Assembly: GCF_025917005.1 (NCBI RefSeq)
Contig: NZ_CP078091.1
Coordinates: 682,001-746,000, forward strand
DNA: 64,000 nucleotides
Source: Porphyrobacter sp. ULC335
Lineage (GTDB): Bacteria; Pseudomonadota; Alphaproteobacteria; Sphingomonadales; Sphingomonadaceae
Reading direction: 5' to 3'
Part shown: positions 24,876 through 34,461 of the stretch, piece after piece
How positions within the stretch are numbered: position 1 is the stretch's first letter
Layout: every line of letters starts with the position of its first letter
The notes under the pieces: model-generated
What the model saw: the letters and a program-made list of their open reading frames with translations, nothing else
Database searches by the model: none
What the model was told of the DNA's origin: nothing
Program-made: the position numbers and the translations under genes

Positions 24876-25627
24876 AGCTTCGCTCCCTCCAGCGCGGCGA
24901 GTGCGGCATCGAGCAGCGTCTCGCGCTCGGCCTCATCCTCCAACGCCACAAAGGCGTCGCCGATGAAAGCCTGCACCAGCAGGCGCTGCGCGGCGGCCGG
25001 ATCGACCCCGCGCGCCATCATGTAGAAGCGCGCAGCTTCATCCAGCGCGCCGACCGTCGCGCCATGAGCGCATTTGACGTCATCGGCGAAGATTTCGAGC
25101 TGCGGGACAGCATTGGCGCTGGCCCCGGCTTCGAGCAGCAGGCCCTTGAAGTCCTGCGCGGCGTCAGTCTTCTGCGCATGGCGCGCGACCTTGATCTCGC
25201 CGAGGAAATTGCCTGTCGCTCCCGCCCAGTGAACCGCGCGGATCGTCTGGTTGCTGGTCGCCTCGGGTTCCGCATGGACGACCTGCGTGATGAATTCGCG
25301 GGTGACGCCCGCCCCGCCAATGGTGACACCGCCGAATTCGAAATGCGCACCCTTGGCGAGCCGCACTTCCACTTCGACGCGGGTGTAATCATCGCCCGCA
25401 TTGGTCACGAACAGCTCGGCGCGGGCGCCTTCGCCAATGTGTAGACGGATGCGGTGCAGTTCAGGCGCGGCCGAGCCGACCACCATCGCGTGCCGCCGCA
25501 CCTCGCCGGGGGCAAGCGCGATCTCTTTCCACTGATCGAGCGCCGCCACGCCAAGCCGCGCCACACCGTCCATATCGGCATAGCGCCACGCTTCATCGCG
25601 GCGGGTGGGGAGGGTGGCTGTTGTCAC
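24872..25627 (-). CDS. sufD: Fe-S assembly scaffold subunit SufD
   Basis: A 251-residue SufD, shorter than the E. coli protein (about 420) because the N-terminal helical region is reduced, which is usual in sphingomonads. It starts with a RRDEAWRYADMDG segment seen in SufD. The beta-helix core follows, with SNQTIRAVHWAGATGNFLGEIKV split here as NQTIRAVHW and GNFLGEIKVARHAQKTDA, and the conserved VKCAHGATVG, whose His is an important scaffold residue. With SufB and SufC it forms the SufBC2D scaffold. It overlaps sufC and sufS by four bases each. Confidence 0.93.
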   Translation of the reverse strand: MTTATLPTRRDEAWRYADMDGVARLGVAALDQWKEIALAPGEVRRHAMVVGSAAPELHRIRLHIGEGARAELFVTNAGDDYTRVEVEVRLAKGAHFEFGGVTIGGAGVTREFITQVVHAEPEATSNQTIRAVHWAGATGNFLGEIKVARHAQKTDAAQDFKGLLLEAGASANAVPQLEIFADDVKCAHGATVGALDEAARFYMMARGVDPAAAQRLLVQAFIGDAFVALEDEAERETLLDAALAALEGAKL

Positions 25628-26367
25628 GCCATCACCGAATCATAGCCCTCGGCCTCCAGCCGCAGGGCGAGTTCTGGCCCGCCGGTCTCGACGATGCGGC
25701 CACCGGCGAGAATGCTCACCTTGTCGGGGGCCACGACGTCGAGCAGGCGCTGATAATGGGTGATCAGCAGCACGGCCTTGTCTGCCTTACGCATGATCGA
25801 ATTGATGCCCGCGCCCACGATCCGCAGCGCATCGATATCGAGGCCGGAATCCGTCTCGTCCAGCACTGCGAAGGAAGGGTCGAGAATGCCCATCTGCACC
25901 ATCTCGGCGCGCTTCTTCTCGCCGCCGGAAAAGCCGACATTGACCTGCCGCTTGAGCATTTCCATGTCCATCTTGAGCAGCCCGGCCTTGTCCTTGGCGA
26001 GTTTCAGGAACTCGCCGCCCGACAGCGGCTCTTCCCCGCGCGCCTTGCGCTGCGAATTCAGCGCTTCACGCAGGAATTGCACGTTCGAGACGCCGGGAAT
26101 TTCGACCGGATACTGGAAGCCGAGGAACAGCCCAGCCGCCGCGCGTTCATGCGGGTCGAGCGCAAGCAGATCCTCGCCCTTGAAGGTCACGCTGCCCGCG
26201 GTCACTTCGTAGCCGGGCTTGCCGCCAAGCACGTTGGAAAGCGTCGATTTGCCCGCACCGTTGGGCCCCATGATCGCGTGGATCTCGCCCGCCTGAATGG
26301 TCAGGCTGAGGCCCTTGAGGATCGCCTTGTCGGCGACAGTCGCGTGGAGGTTGTCGATAACGAGCAT
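25624..26367 (-). CDS. sufC: Fe-S assembly ATPase SufC
   Basis: A 247-residue ABC-type ATPase of the SufBC2D complex; it has no membrane partner. Walker A is GPNGAGKSTL, the signature is SGGEKKRAEMVQM, and Walker B reads VLDETDSGLDIDAL, all in the SufC style. Its ATP cycle opens the SufB-SufD scaffold for cluster assembly. The ATG overlaps the stop of the upstream hypothetical gene by one base (TAATG). The gene is separated from sufB by five unrelated genes, unlike the compact sufBCD order of most bacteria. Confidence 0.96.
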   Translation of the reverse strand: MLVIDNLHATVADKAILKGLSLTIQAGEIHAIMGPNGAGKSTLSNVLGGKPGYEVTAGSVTFKGEDLLALDPHERAAAGLFLGFQYPVEIPGVSNVQFLREALNSQRKARGEEPLSGGEFLKLAKDKAGLLKMDMEMLKRQVNVGFSGGEKKRAEMVQMGILDPSFAVLDETDSGLDIDALRIVGAGINSIMRKADKAVLLITHYQRLLDVVAPDKVSILAGGRIVETGGPELALRLEAEGYDSVMA

Positions 26368-26891
26368 TACTGGCTGTCCTTTTCCTGCGCAGCGGCGGCA
26401 GCGGCGCTCGCATCGGTGCGGGCCTTGACCACGCTTGCATCGCGCATTTCGATCACCAGGCCCTTGGGCCTGTTCGCTTCGTAAGTATCTGTCGCCGCAG
26501 CGGCTCCGGCCATGCGCGAGGTGAATTGCTGATCGAGATCGCGACCGCGCGCGACGTGGATATTGCCGATATTCTCGAACAGCTGGTTCACCTGCTCGGG
26601 GCTGAGCGTGGTCTTGGCGCCGGCCAGCACTTCATTGGACTGCGCGATGGCCTCGGCGCGCACTGCGGCGCAGCGGGTCAAGTCGGCGGCGTGCTGCGCT
26701 TCGAGATCGGCCTTGCCCGCAATCAGCCGGTTGGTGACGGCGAGGCAACGACGGTAATCGGCCACATGCGGCTGGATCAGGCGCGGATATTCGACCGTCC
26801 AGGTTTCCGGATTGTCGTTCTTGATGGCGACGGCGGTTTCGCCGGCGGCCTGCAGTGCGAGCAAGGGGGCAAGAAGGGTGATTGCGATCAC
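26367..26891 (-). CDS. Hypothetical periplasmic protein inside the suf operon
   Basis: A 174-residue protein with a short N-terminal signal (residues 1-16). The rest is mostly helical, with two Cys in RRCLAVTNRL and LTRCAAVRAEA, about 25 residues apart, that could bond. An Ala-rich end follows. No family recognised. It is coupled on both sides (ATGA with the DUF559 gene, TAATG with sufC), so it is expressed with the suf genes. Export makes a direct part in cytoplasmic cluster assembly unlikely. Confidence 0.7.
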   Translation of the reverse strand: MIAITLLAPLLALQAAGETAVAIKNDNPETWTVEYPRLIQPHVADYRRCLAVTNRLIAGKADLEAQHAADLTRCAAVRAEAIAQSNEVLAGAKTTLSPEQVNQLFENIGNIHVARGRDLDQQFTSRMAGAAAATDTYEANRPKGLVIEMRDASVVKARTDASAAAAAAQEKDSQ

Positions 26892-27460
26892 GGTTTGCGG
26901 CTCCGGGGCTTGTCGTTGCGGTCGTTGCGATCATCGCCCCGAGAACTGGGGCGCGGTTTTGGTCGGTCGTAGCTCTGCTTGGGATTGGCCGCCTTGTGGG
27001 CGCGGGCGGCGGCTCTGCGTTCCTCGATCCGGTCGCGCATTACCTGCGTGAGCTGCTTGAGCACCGCGTCGATATCGCCGAGAATATCGGCGGCCGCGAT
27101 CCGCATCACCTTGATGCCGACGCTCTCAAGGCTCTTGTCGCGCCGTTTGACCAGCGCATCGTTCTGCCCCTCCTCGTCAATCGCGAGCGCGAGGCCGAGA
27201 TTGTGGCAGTTGAAATCTACAATCGCGCTGCCGACCACGGCGAAGCGCTTGAAGGTGTAGCGGCCGAGATCAGCCTTGCTGAACTTCTCGGCCAGCGCCT
27301 TGTGCGCCTCGGACGAATGGCGCCGCATCTCGCGCGCCTGTTCGTGCAGCGCATCGAGCCGCGAATCCGAAATCTCCCACCCGCGGCCCTTCTTCTTGAG
27401 CGCGGGGGCTTCGGCGGTGGCAGCCTCGGGGTTGAGGGCGAGGGTTTTGCGAGGGGTCAT
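26888..27460 (-). CDS. DUF559 (VSR-like endonuclease fold) protein
   Basis: A 190-residue protein. Residues about 45-145 match DUF559, a PD-(D/E)XK-like fold related to very-short-patch repair nucleases. Markers are an ALAEKFSKADLGRYTFKRFAV beginning (split: LGRYTFKRFAV), GSAIVDFNCHNLGLALAIDEE, and RDKSLESVGIKVMRI. The acidic residues of VDF and DEE are where a nuclease site would be. The N-terminus is Lys/Ala-rich and the C-terminus very basic (Arg/Lys/Asp repeats), suiting nucleic-acid binding. Its first 43 codons are repeated almost exactly upstream at 27859-27989. Function in the suf operon is unknown. Confidence 0.8.
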   Translation of the reverse strand: MTPRKTLALNPEAATAEAPALKKKGRGWEISDSRLDALHEQAREMRRHSSEAHKALAEKFSKADLGRYTFKRFAVVGSAIVDFNCHNLGLALAIDEEGQNDALVKRRDKSLESVGIKVMRIAAADILGDIDAVLKQLTQVMRDRIEERRAAARAHKAANPKQSYDRPKPRPSSRGDDRNDRNDKPRSRKP

Positions 27461-27795
27461 TGGGTCTCGTTCTCTCGCGCTGCGATGGCCGCGCGGCGCT
27501 GCTTTTCAGCTTTGTCGATCAGGCCTTCCAGCCGGGCGGTATTCCTGCGCGCCATCCACAGCGTGAAGCCGGACATGAAAAGATTGCCATCCGCCGTCAG
27601 GAGTTCGCGAAGCCGCGCGATTTCGTTGATCGCATCTTCGACGACCGGTCGCGCCTCAAGGAAAGTCGCAATCGATATGTCGGTCGGAGGAACTCCGGTG
27701 GCATCGCAGCCGGCAGCGACCCGGTCGCGCAGCGCACCGAGGCGGGCCTGCAAGGCTTCGACCTCCGCCAGTTTCTGTTCGTTCTTGCCGGTCAC
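27457..27795 (-). CDS. Hypothetical small helical protein
   Basis: A 112-residue protein starting at GTG 27795, which overlaps the stop of the truncated DUF559 copy (GTGA). It opens with a coiled-coil-like stretch (NEQKLAEVEALQARLGALRDRV), continues through DISIATFLEARPVVEDAINEIARLREL, and has a more hydrophobic segment (GNLFMSGFTLWMA) before a basic tail. No signal or known family. Its stop overlaps the start of the full DUF559 gene. It lies exactly between the two copies of the repeated N-terminal segment, so it may have arrived with the duplication. Confidence 0.6.
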   Translation of the reverse strand: MTGKNEQKLAEVEALQARLGALRDRVAAGCDATGVPPTDISIATFLEARPVVEDAINEIARLRELLTADGNLFMSGFTLWMARRNTARLEGLIDKAEKQRRAAIAARENETQ

Positions 27796-27989
27796 GCGAC
27801 ACACCCCTGGCGCGAAATTGCAAACAGCCTCTGCGCCGAGCTGGCAGCGCGGCGCAATTCGCGCGCCTGTTCGTGCAGCGCATCGAGCCGCTTGTCCGAA
27901 ATCTCCCACCCGCGGCCCTTCTTCTTGAGCGCGGGGGCTTCGGTGGCGGCGGCCTCGGGATTGAGGGCGAGGGTTTTGCGTTCAGTCAT
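27792..27989 (-). pseudogene. Truncated copy of the DUF559 gene N-terminus
   Basis: A 65-codon frame whose first 47 residues (MTERKTLALNPEA..., KKKGRGWEISDKRLDALHEQ) are almost identical to the start of the DUF559 gene. It then diverges into RRAASSAQRLFAISRQGCVA and stops without the nuclease-like domain. At DNA level 27859-27989 matches 27330-27460 with no net gap (constant offset of 529). It keeps start and stop overlaps with its neighbours, so it is still translated in the operon, perhaps only to pass ribosomes on. I regard it as a partial duplication. Confidence 0.7.
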
Positions 27990-28365
27990 ACCGCAGCCTC
28001 GTCCGATAACTTGTTGAAAGGCGATAGCAATTCTTCAAAATCGCAGGAGGGAACGGCTTGGATGCCAACGCTTTGCAGCTTTTGGAGGAGCACTTTCACC
28101 GGAATGGCAAATTCAGCTTCATTCACCCCATCGCGTGCAGGGAAAACTTCGAGATGGAACTTCCAATTAATCCAGTTGGAATAATCTCTCGCTTCAATCG
28201 GTGTCCAGTCGCCATCATTAACGACGCACACATCGAGCTCATCATCTACAAAGTGCCCAAGCGGATCGTCCAAGCCCATGAGCTTTCCCACGGCCTGTTC
28301 AATTGTTTCTGCGGGACCGCGATGATCCAGATAAACCCGACAAAACGGACTTTCGTCGATGCTCA

Positions 28366-28366
<1 letters not shown>
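27986..28366 (-). CDS. Hypothetical low-GC protein inserted between sufB and the DUF559 genes
   Basis: A 126-residue acidic cytoplasmic protein. ATG 28366 overlaps the sufB stop by one base; a GTG one codon earlier is possible. It reads as a compact alpha/beta domain (CRVYLDHRG, VDDELDVCVVNDG, WINWKFHLEVFP, IPVKVLLQKLQ). The style recalls small immunity-like proteins, but I cannot assign a family. Base content is unlike the operon: 86 GC of 180 bases in 28021-28200, about 48%. This points to recent acquisition. Confidence 0.7.
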
Positions 28367-29843
<1,477 letters not shown>

Positions 29844-29847
<4 letters not shown>

Positions 29848-30296
29848 GCCAGATGTTCCTCGATAATGGGGGTCGCGCCACTTAAGGGTAGTGGGGCGAC
29901 CGGTCCGCGCAGCTGGGCAAGGGTGATGCCAGCCAGCGCGCCGCGCAGGGCGTTGTTGATGATCGGCCAGTGCGGCTTCATGTTGCAGCCGGTTTCGAAA
30001 TCGCACGGCGTATGGTCGACGCAGGCGGTGAGTGCGATGCGGCCTTCGATCGCCTCGACGATGTCCGCGACCGTGATCGCCGCTGCCGGGCGGCCAAGCT
30101 GCAATCCGCCATGCGCACCCCGGACGGAGCGGAGCAGGCCCGCAGCCGTCAGCTTGGACACCAGCTTCTGCACCGTCGGCACCGGAAGTCCCGTTTCCGC
30201 TGCCAGTTCGGCCGCGCTGACCCGGCCGTTGCCGCAATGGAGCGCGGCCTGGCACATCGTGATGACGGCGTAATCGGCAAGGTTGGACAGGCGCAT
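29844..30296 (-). CDS. sufR: Rrf2-family suf operon regulator
   Basis: A 150-residue winged-helix regulator of the Rrf2/IscR family, of the SUF-system type seen in alphaproteobacteria. The HTH opening is [14 protein letters not shown], and [12 protein letters not shown] is the wing. Three cysteines, C92, C98 and C104, form the cluster-binding loop. It probably carries a [2Fe-2S] cluster and represses the operon when clusters are plentiful. It is the first gene of the operon, and a palindrome overlapping the -10 box upstream fits autoregulation. Confidence 0.93.
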
Positions 30297-30327
30297 TTGC
30301 GAGCGGTTCTCAAATCGGACGGAATCG

Positions 30328-30367
30328 TTCCGAATTCGGAATTAGGAGCAAACTGCTCGCATTACAA
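30328..30367 (-). promoter_or_regulatory. suf operon promoter with overlapping operator palindrome
   Basis: Reading the minus strand, TTGTAA (30367-30362) and TAATTC (30344-30339) are 17 bases apart. The perfect 14-bp palindrome TTCCGAATTCGGAA (30328-30341) overlaps the -10 box, and a further CGGAA/TTCCG pair follows on the sufR side. The start point would be near 30332 and the sufR leader about 36 bases. The -35 box overlaps the AraC gene stop. A repressor bound here would block polymerase; the natural candidate is SufR. Confidence 0.6.
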
Positions 30368-31249
30368 CCGCGAAAGCGGCTGGGTCTGCTGGCCAGGCTT
30401 ATTCAACAAGGCACCCGCGTCACCATGCGCCGCCGGGTCCAGGATTTCGTTGACCAGAGAATCGGTGCGGAACTGCGTCGGCGTCCGCCCGGTGTAGCGG
30501 CGGATGTCGCGGATCAGGTGCGCCTGATCGAAATAGGTCGCCATAACCTGGGCGCGCAACTCCTGGCTGAGGCCGGGCTGCGCGAGCAACATCGCTGCTC
30601 GCAGCGCGCGGAACCGCTTCAGAACCTGCGCCGGGGCCACGCCGAAAAAGCGCCGGCAGATGCGCTGGAGCTGGCGCGGCGAGACGCTGACACTGGCATA
30701 AAGGTCGCTGATGGCGGGATCGAACCCGCTCCCCAGCCAGCGCAGGATCGCGTCCACCACGGCGGCATGATCGGGGCGAGGGGTGAAGGGCCCGGCGGCA
30801 ATCACCGCAGTCAGATGCGCACACAGATCCTCTGGCGCAATCTGTCCATCGCGGCAGGCAGCAACGGCGGCTTCCAGCGAAGCGATTTGTTCCGCGGTCA
30901 AAACGGTTTCAGCCGGGATCAGCTGGTCGTGCACCAGATCGGCCGGGAGATTGGCCAAGGCCTGCCAGCTCATGTGCGTAAGCGAGGCACCAACCTGCAG
31001 CACCGGGCCTTCCAGCACACAGGCAGCGCTGCGCATTTGCGGACCATTGATGGTTACGGTGGATGATTGCACCGTGGGCCCGTCGGCGAAGGTGAAGTGC
31101 ACCGTGCCACGCACCATCAGGATCAGCTGCGCCGAATAAGCCGGGATCGATTCCTCAATCCGGCCACCTTCGGTTTCGATGATGTAGAACGTGTTCACCA
31201 GCCCCGCACTCTCTGCAGGCGGCGCGATCATCCTCGACTGAAATTGCAA
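30362..31249 (-). CDS. AraC family transcriptional regulator
   Basis: A 295-residue regulator. The C-terminal domain (about 180-275) has two HTH motifs, with SPRQLQRICRRFFGVAPAQVLKRFR and TYFDQAHLIRDIRRYTGRTPTQFR as split markers (RQLQRICRRFFG; DQAHLIRDIRRYTG). The N-terminal 150 residues resemble the DUF6597-type sensor part found with such AraC proteins (QLILMVRG, VGASLTHMSWQAL). The ligand is unknown. ATG 31249 is the likely start. Its stop lies inside the suf promoter, so read-through into sufR is possible. Confidence 0.88.
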   Translation of the reverse strand: MQFQSRMIAPPAESAGLVNTFYIIETEGGRIEESIPAYSAQLILMVRGTVHFTFADGPTVQSSTVTINGPQMRSAACVLEGPVLQVGASLTHMSWQALANLPADLVHDQLIPAETVLTAEQIASLEAAVAACRDGQIAPEDLCAHLTAVIAAGPFTPRPDHAAVVDAILRWLGSGFDPAISDLYASVSVSPRQLQRICRRFFGVAPAQVLKRFRALRAAMLLAQPGLSQELRAQVMATYFDQAHLIRDIRRYTGRTPTQFRTDSLVNEILDPAAHGDAGALLNKPGQQTQPLSRL

Positions 31250-31359
31250 CGCCCTGCCCCGAAGGCCCCCTGCTCTGGTGCGTGCGACCGCTTGTCTTGT
31301 GACCTAATTGCGCAACAATGCAGGCGTTGTCGAGGGTTGTGTGCGTCAGAGGGGGGCGC

Positions 31360-31395
31360 AAAAAAGGGCGGCACTCCCGAAAGGGAACGCCGCCC
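31360..31395 (-). terminator. Rho-independent terminator on the minus strand
   Basis: Read on the minus strand this is a two-part stem, GGGCGGC/GCCGCCC outside and TCCC/GGGA inside with a UUUC loop, followed directly by six T. It is one of the strongest intrinsic terminators in the window, and it stops a transcript that contains no protein gene. Confidence 0.8.
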
Positions 31396-31470
31396 CAGAA
31401 GTTGAGGAACTCTTTGCATCACTGCTCCGAGCCCTTCGGGTCGCGGGGAGCACATACCCGAGGAATCTTT
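31360..31470 (-). ncRNA. Candidate small RNA with own promoter and terminator
   Basis: There is no protein gene on the minus strand between pyrD and the AraC gene, yet a strong terminator reads that way. GGGCGGC 31366-31372 pairs with 31389-31395, the inner TCCC/GGGA closes a GAAA loop, and a T6 tract follows (A6 at 31360-31365 on the plus strand). Upstream, TACAAT (31482-31477) can serve as a -10 box; the -35 is weak. The implied RNA is about 110 nt. It has a first stem TGCTCC...GGAGCA and C-rich unpaired stretches (TTCCTC twice, TCCCCG). The family is not recognised. Confidence 0.5.
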
Positions 31471-31564
31471 TGCGGGATTGTATGCAAGCGACACGCAGTC
31501 ATGCGGAGTGGAGCGCAGAGGATGCGCTCGACACGGGCCGCGCGCTGACTTAGGCGCGAATGCC

Positions 31565-32605
31565 ATGCTGTTCCGCCTCATCAAGCCTGCGCTTTTCGCG
31601 CTCGATTCCGAAACCGGACACAGGCTGGCTATCCGCGGGCTTGCCGCCCTGCCTCCGCGTGCGCCTGCCAAGGCAGGGCCGCTGGCGATGGAGGTGGCCG
31701 GGCTCGTCTTTCCCAATCCGGTCGGGGTGGCAGCGGGGTTCGACAAGGACGCAGAGGTGCCCGACGCGTTGCTGGGCCTCGGCTTCGGCTTTACCGAAGT
31801 CGGCTCGATCACCCCGCTCCCGCAGGCCGGCAACCCCAAGCCGCGTCTGTTCCGGCTGGTCGAGGACGGGGCGGTCATCAATCGCATGGGGTTCAACAAT
31901 GGCGGGGCCGATGCGGCGTTAGCGCGGCTGAAGGCGCGGGCAGGGCGATCAGGGATCGTCGGGGTCAATATCGGCGCGAACAAGGATTCGGCGGACCGTA
32001 TCGCCGATTACGCGGTGATGGCGCGGGTAATGGCACCGGTGGCGAGCTATCTTTGCGTGAACATCTCCAGCCCGAATACTCCGGGCCTGCGCGCGCTTCA
32101 GGACGAGAGCGCCCTGACTGGCCTTCTCGATGCCGTAATCGCCGCGCGCGACGCGGTTGTTCCCGACTCCCCGCCCCCCGTGTTCCTCAAGGTCGCACCC
32201 GATCTCGAACCGGCGGACATCGACGCCATCGCGCGCATTGCAATCGACAAGCAGCTGGGCGGGCTGGTGGTTTCAAACACCACGATCAGCCGCCCGGCCT
32301 TGCGATCGCACCACGCGGGCGAGACGGGCGGGCTTTCGGGCGCGCCCTTGCGCGATCTGGCGACCCGGCGGCTGCGGGACTTCCGCAAGGCGACGGGCGG
32401 CGCGGTCCCTCTGGTCGGCGTGGGCGGTATCGCCACGGCGGAGCACGCCTGGAAGCGCATCCGGGCGGGCGCGAGCCTCGTCCAGCTCTACTCCGCGATG
32501 GTCTATGAAGGCCCCGGCCTCGGCGCGCAGATTGTGCGCGGGCTGGAGGCGCTGATGCAGCGCGACGGGTTCGCCAGCATTGCCGAAGCGGTGGGAAGCG
32601 AATAG
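31565..32605 (+). CDS. pyrD: Dihydroorotate dehydrogenase (quinone), class 2
   Basis: A 346-residue FMN enzyme bound to the inner membrane surface. It oxidises dihydroorotate to orotate with quinone in pyrimidine synthesis. The N-terminal hydrophobic helix (LFRLIKPALFALD) is the class 2 membrane and quinone element. FMN and substrate segments include NPVGVAAGFDKDAEV, NRMGFNNGGAD, NISSPNTPGLR, SNTTISRP and GVGGIATAEHAWKRI. ATG 31565 gives the standard length. The 315 bases upstream hold the candidate small RNA and no protein gene. The ggt gene starts 10 bases after the stop. Confidence 0.96.
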   Translation: MLFRLIKPALFALDSETGHRLAIRGLAALPPRAPAKAGPLAMEVAGLVFPNPVGVAAGFDKDAEVPDALLGLGFGFTEVGSITPLPQAGNPKPRLFRLVEDGAVINRMGFNNGGADAALARLKARAGRSGIVGVNIGANKDSADRIADYAVMARVMAPVASYLCVNISSPNTPGLRALQDESALTGLLDAVIAARDAVVPDSPPPVFLKVAPDLEPADIDAIARIAIDKQLGGLVVSNTTISRPALRSHHAGETGGLSGAPLRDLATRRLRDFRKATGGAVPLVGVGGIATAEHAWKRIRAGASLVQLYSAMVYEGPGLGAQIVRGLEALMQRDGFASIAEAVGSE

Positions 32606-32615
32606 CACCCGCGTC

Positions 32616-34331
32616 ATGCGCATTTTCCCTGCCTTCTTCGCCCCGCTGGCGCTTGCCCTTTCGGCCTGTGCCACCAGCCAAACCACTGCCACCCTTGATC
32701 GGCCCGCCGTCACTGCGGGGGCAGTCAGCAGCGCCGACCCGCGCGCCACTGCGGCAGGCGAGGCGATTCTGGCGCAGGGTGGTTCGGCCGTCGATGCCGC
32801 GATCGCCGTGATGCTGGCGCTGACCGTGGTCGAGCCGCAGAGTTCGGGCATTGGCGGCGGTGGTTTCATGGTGCGTGCCGACGGCAGTGACGGAATGCTC
32901 GTCACTTACGACGGGCGCGAGACCGCACCTGCCGCCGCCACGCCGACCCGTTTCCTTGATGCGAGTGGCAAGGTGCTCGGGCGCGATCAGCGCGTGTTTT
33001 CGGGCCTCAGCGTCGGGGTTCCGGGCAATGTCGCGCTCGCTGCCAAGGCCCATGCCGAACACGGCAAGCTGCCCTGGGCCAAGCTGTTCGAACCTGCCAT
33101 CGCGCTGGCCGACAACGGCTTCGTGATGAACCGCCGGCTTTACGAATCGCTCGCCGGAAACAAGGGCCGTGCGGACAAGAGCGCTGCCGCCAAGGCGGTG
33201 TTCTTCGGTGCTGACGGCGAACCGCTTGCCGTAGGATCGACCGTCAAGGTGCCAGCGCTCGCAGAGACTTTCCGCACGCTGGCCGCAGAAGGCCCGCAGG
33301 CGATGTATGACAGCGAGACCGCCGCGGCGCTCGCCGCCTATGTCGCGGGCGAAACGCCGCAGGACGGTCGCATGACCGCCGCCGATATCGAAGGCTACAC
33401 CGCGAAGGAGCGCGAGGCTGTTTGCGCCCCCTACCGCACCTACCGCGTGTGCGGCATGGGCCCGCCGTCCTCTGGCGGGACAGCGGTCGCGCAGATGCTC
33501 GGCCAGCTTGAGCGCTTTGATCTCGCCGCGCTTGGCCCGCAAAGCCCGGTGTTCTGGCACCTGTTCATCGAAAGCCAGCGTCTCGCCTATGCCGACCGCG
33601 AGCTCTATTCGGGCGATGCGGATTTCGTCGAGGTACCGACCAGCGGGTTGGTCGAGCCAAGCTACATGGCCTCCCGTTCGGCGCTGATTTCGCCCGATAC
33701 CACGATCGCCAAGCCTGAACCCGGTGTGCCCCCCGGTGCGCCGCTGGCGCGCGGGGACGGGCCCGAGGAGCCGGAAAACGGCACCACGCATTTCTCCGTC
33801 GTCGACAGGCAGGGCAACGCGGTCAGCTACACCTCCACCATCGAAGGCGCGTTCGGATCGGGACTGCACTGGCGCGGGTTCTACCTCAACAACGAGCTGA
33901 CCGATTTCACCCTCACGCCCGAGGAGAACGGCAAGCCGGTCGCCAACCGGGTCGAGGGCGGCAAGCGCCCGCGTTCGTCGATGGCGCCGACCATTGTGTT
34001 CGACGCTTCGGGCAAGCCGGTGCTGGTGATCGGCGCCGCGGGCGGGCCCACCATTCCGGTAACGGTCGCCCGGGCGATCATCGGCGTGATCGATTTCCGG
34101 ATGGGCGCACAGGAGGCGCTGGCGATGCCCTTCGCCATGTCCTTCGGTGACACGCTGCTGATCGAGGAAGGCAGTGCGTTGGCCGCAATGAAGGACCAGC
34201 TGACCGCGCTGGGTCACAAGTCCATCCGGATGGGGGCCGCGCCGATCAAGGCCAATGCGCTCGGTCGGCGGACAGACGGCACGTGGGAAGTCGCAACCGA
34301 GCCGCGTCTCGTCAGCGCCGTCACACCCTGA
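32616..34331 (+). CDS. ggt: Gamma-glutamyltransferase, lipoprotein form
   Basis: A 571-residue Ntn-hydrolase that cleaves the gamma-glutamyl bond of glutathione and transfers it to water or amino acids, in the periplasm. The signal ends in an LSAC lipobox. The large subunit has GGGGFMVR and YDGRETAP; self-cleavage would occur before T390 in NGTTHFSVVD, which is the nucleophile. The small subunit has the NNELTDFT, RPRSSMAPT and GAAGGPTIP segments. ATG 32616 is chosen because the lipoprotein signal begins there. It follows pyrD closely, perhaps by chance. Confidence 0.94.
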   Translation: MRIFPAFFAPLALALSACATSQTTATLDRPAVTAGAVSSADPRATAAGEAILAQGGSAVDAAIAVMLALTVVEPQSSGIGGGGFMVRADGSDGMLVTYDGRETAPAAATPTRFLDASGKVLGRDQRVFSGLSVGVPGNVALAAKAHAEHGKLPWAKLFEPAIALADNGFVMNRRLYESLAGNKGRADKSAAAKAVFFGADGEPLAVGSTVKVPALAETFRTLAAEGPQAMYDSETAAALAAYVAGETPQDGRMTAADIEGYTAKEREAVCAPYRTYRVCGMGPPSSGGTAVAQMLGQLERFDLAALGPQSPVFWHLFIESQRLAYADRELYSGDADFVEVPTSGLVEPSYMASRSALISPDTTIAKPEPGVPPGAPLARGDGPEEPENGTTHFSVVDRQGNAVSYTSTIEGAFGSGLHWRGFYLNNELTDFTLTPEENGKPVANRVEGGKRPRSSMAPTIVFDASGKPVLVIGAAGGPTIPVTVARAIIGVIDFRMGAQEALAMPFAMSFGDTLLIEEGSALAAMKDQLTALGHKSIRMGAAPIKANALGRRTDGTWEVATEPRLVSAVTP

Positions 34332-34364
34332 GCCGCTGCTTGGGGGTGACGCGCATCCCGATGC

Positions 34365-34393
34365 TTGCCGCTACGGATTTCACCTTCTAATCT
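34365..34393 (+). promoter_or_regulatory. Sigma-70-like promoter for the acyl-CoA synthetase gene
   Basis: TTGCCG (34365-34370) and TAATCT (34388-34393) with a 17-base spacer lie in the 130-base gap after ggt. The predicted start is near 34400, about 60 bases before the GTG start codon. No operator is evident. Confidence 0.4.
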
Positions 34394-34461
34394 GCGCCCC
34401 ACACGCGGGTCGCGACTGAACCTGCGAATGATAACCTCGAAGGGATCAGGAGCCTTTGCCA

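Noticed and set aside
27883..27989. Frameshifted full DUF559 gene
   Set aside because: No continuation of the nuclease-like domain is found in any frame after the break. It is a truncated duplication, not a frameshift.
31321..31560. Short plus-strand frames upstream of pyrD
   Set aside because: They run through the terminator hairpin and the candidate RNA, lack ribosome sites and resemble no protein.
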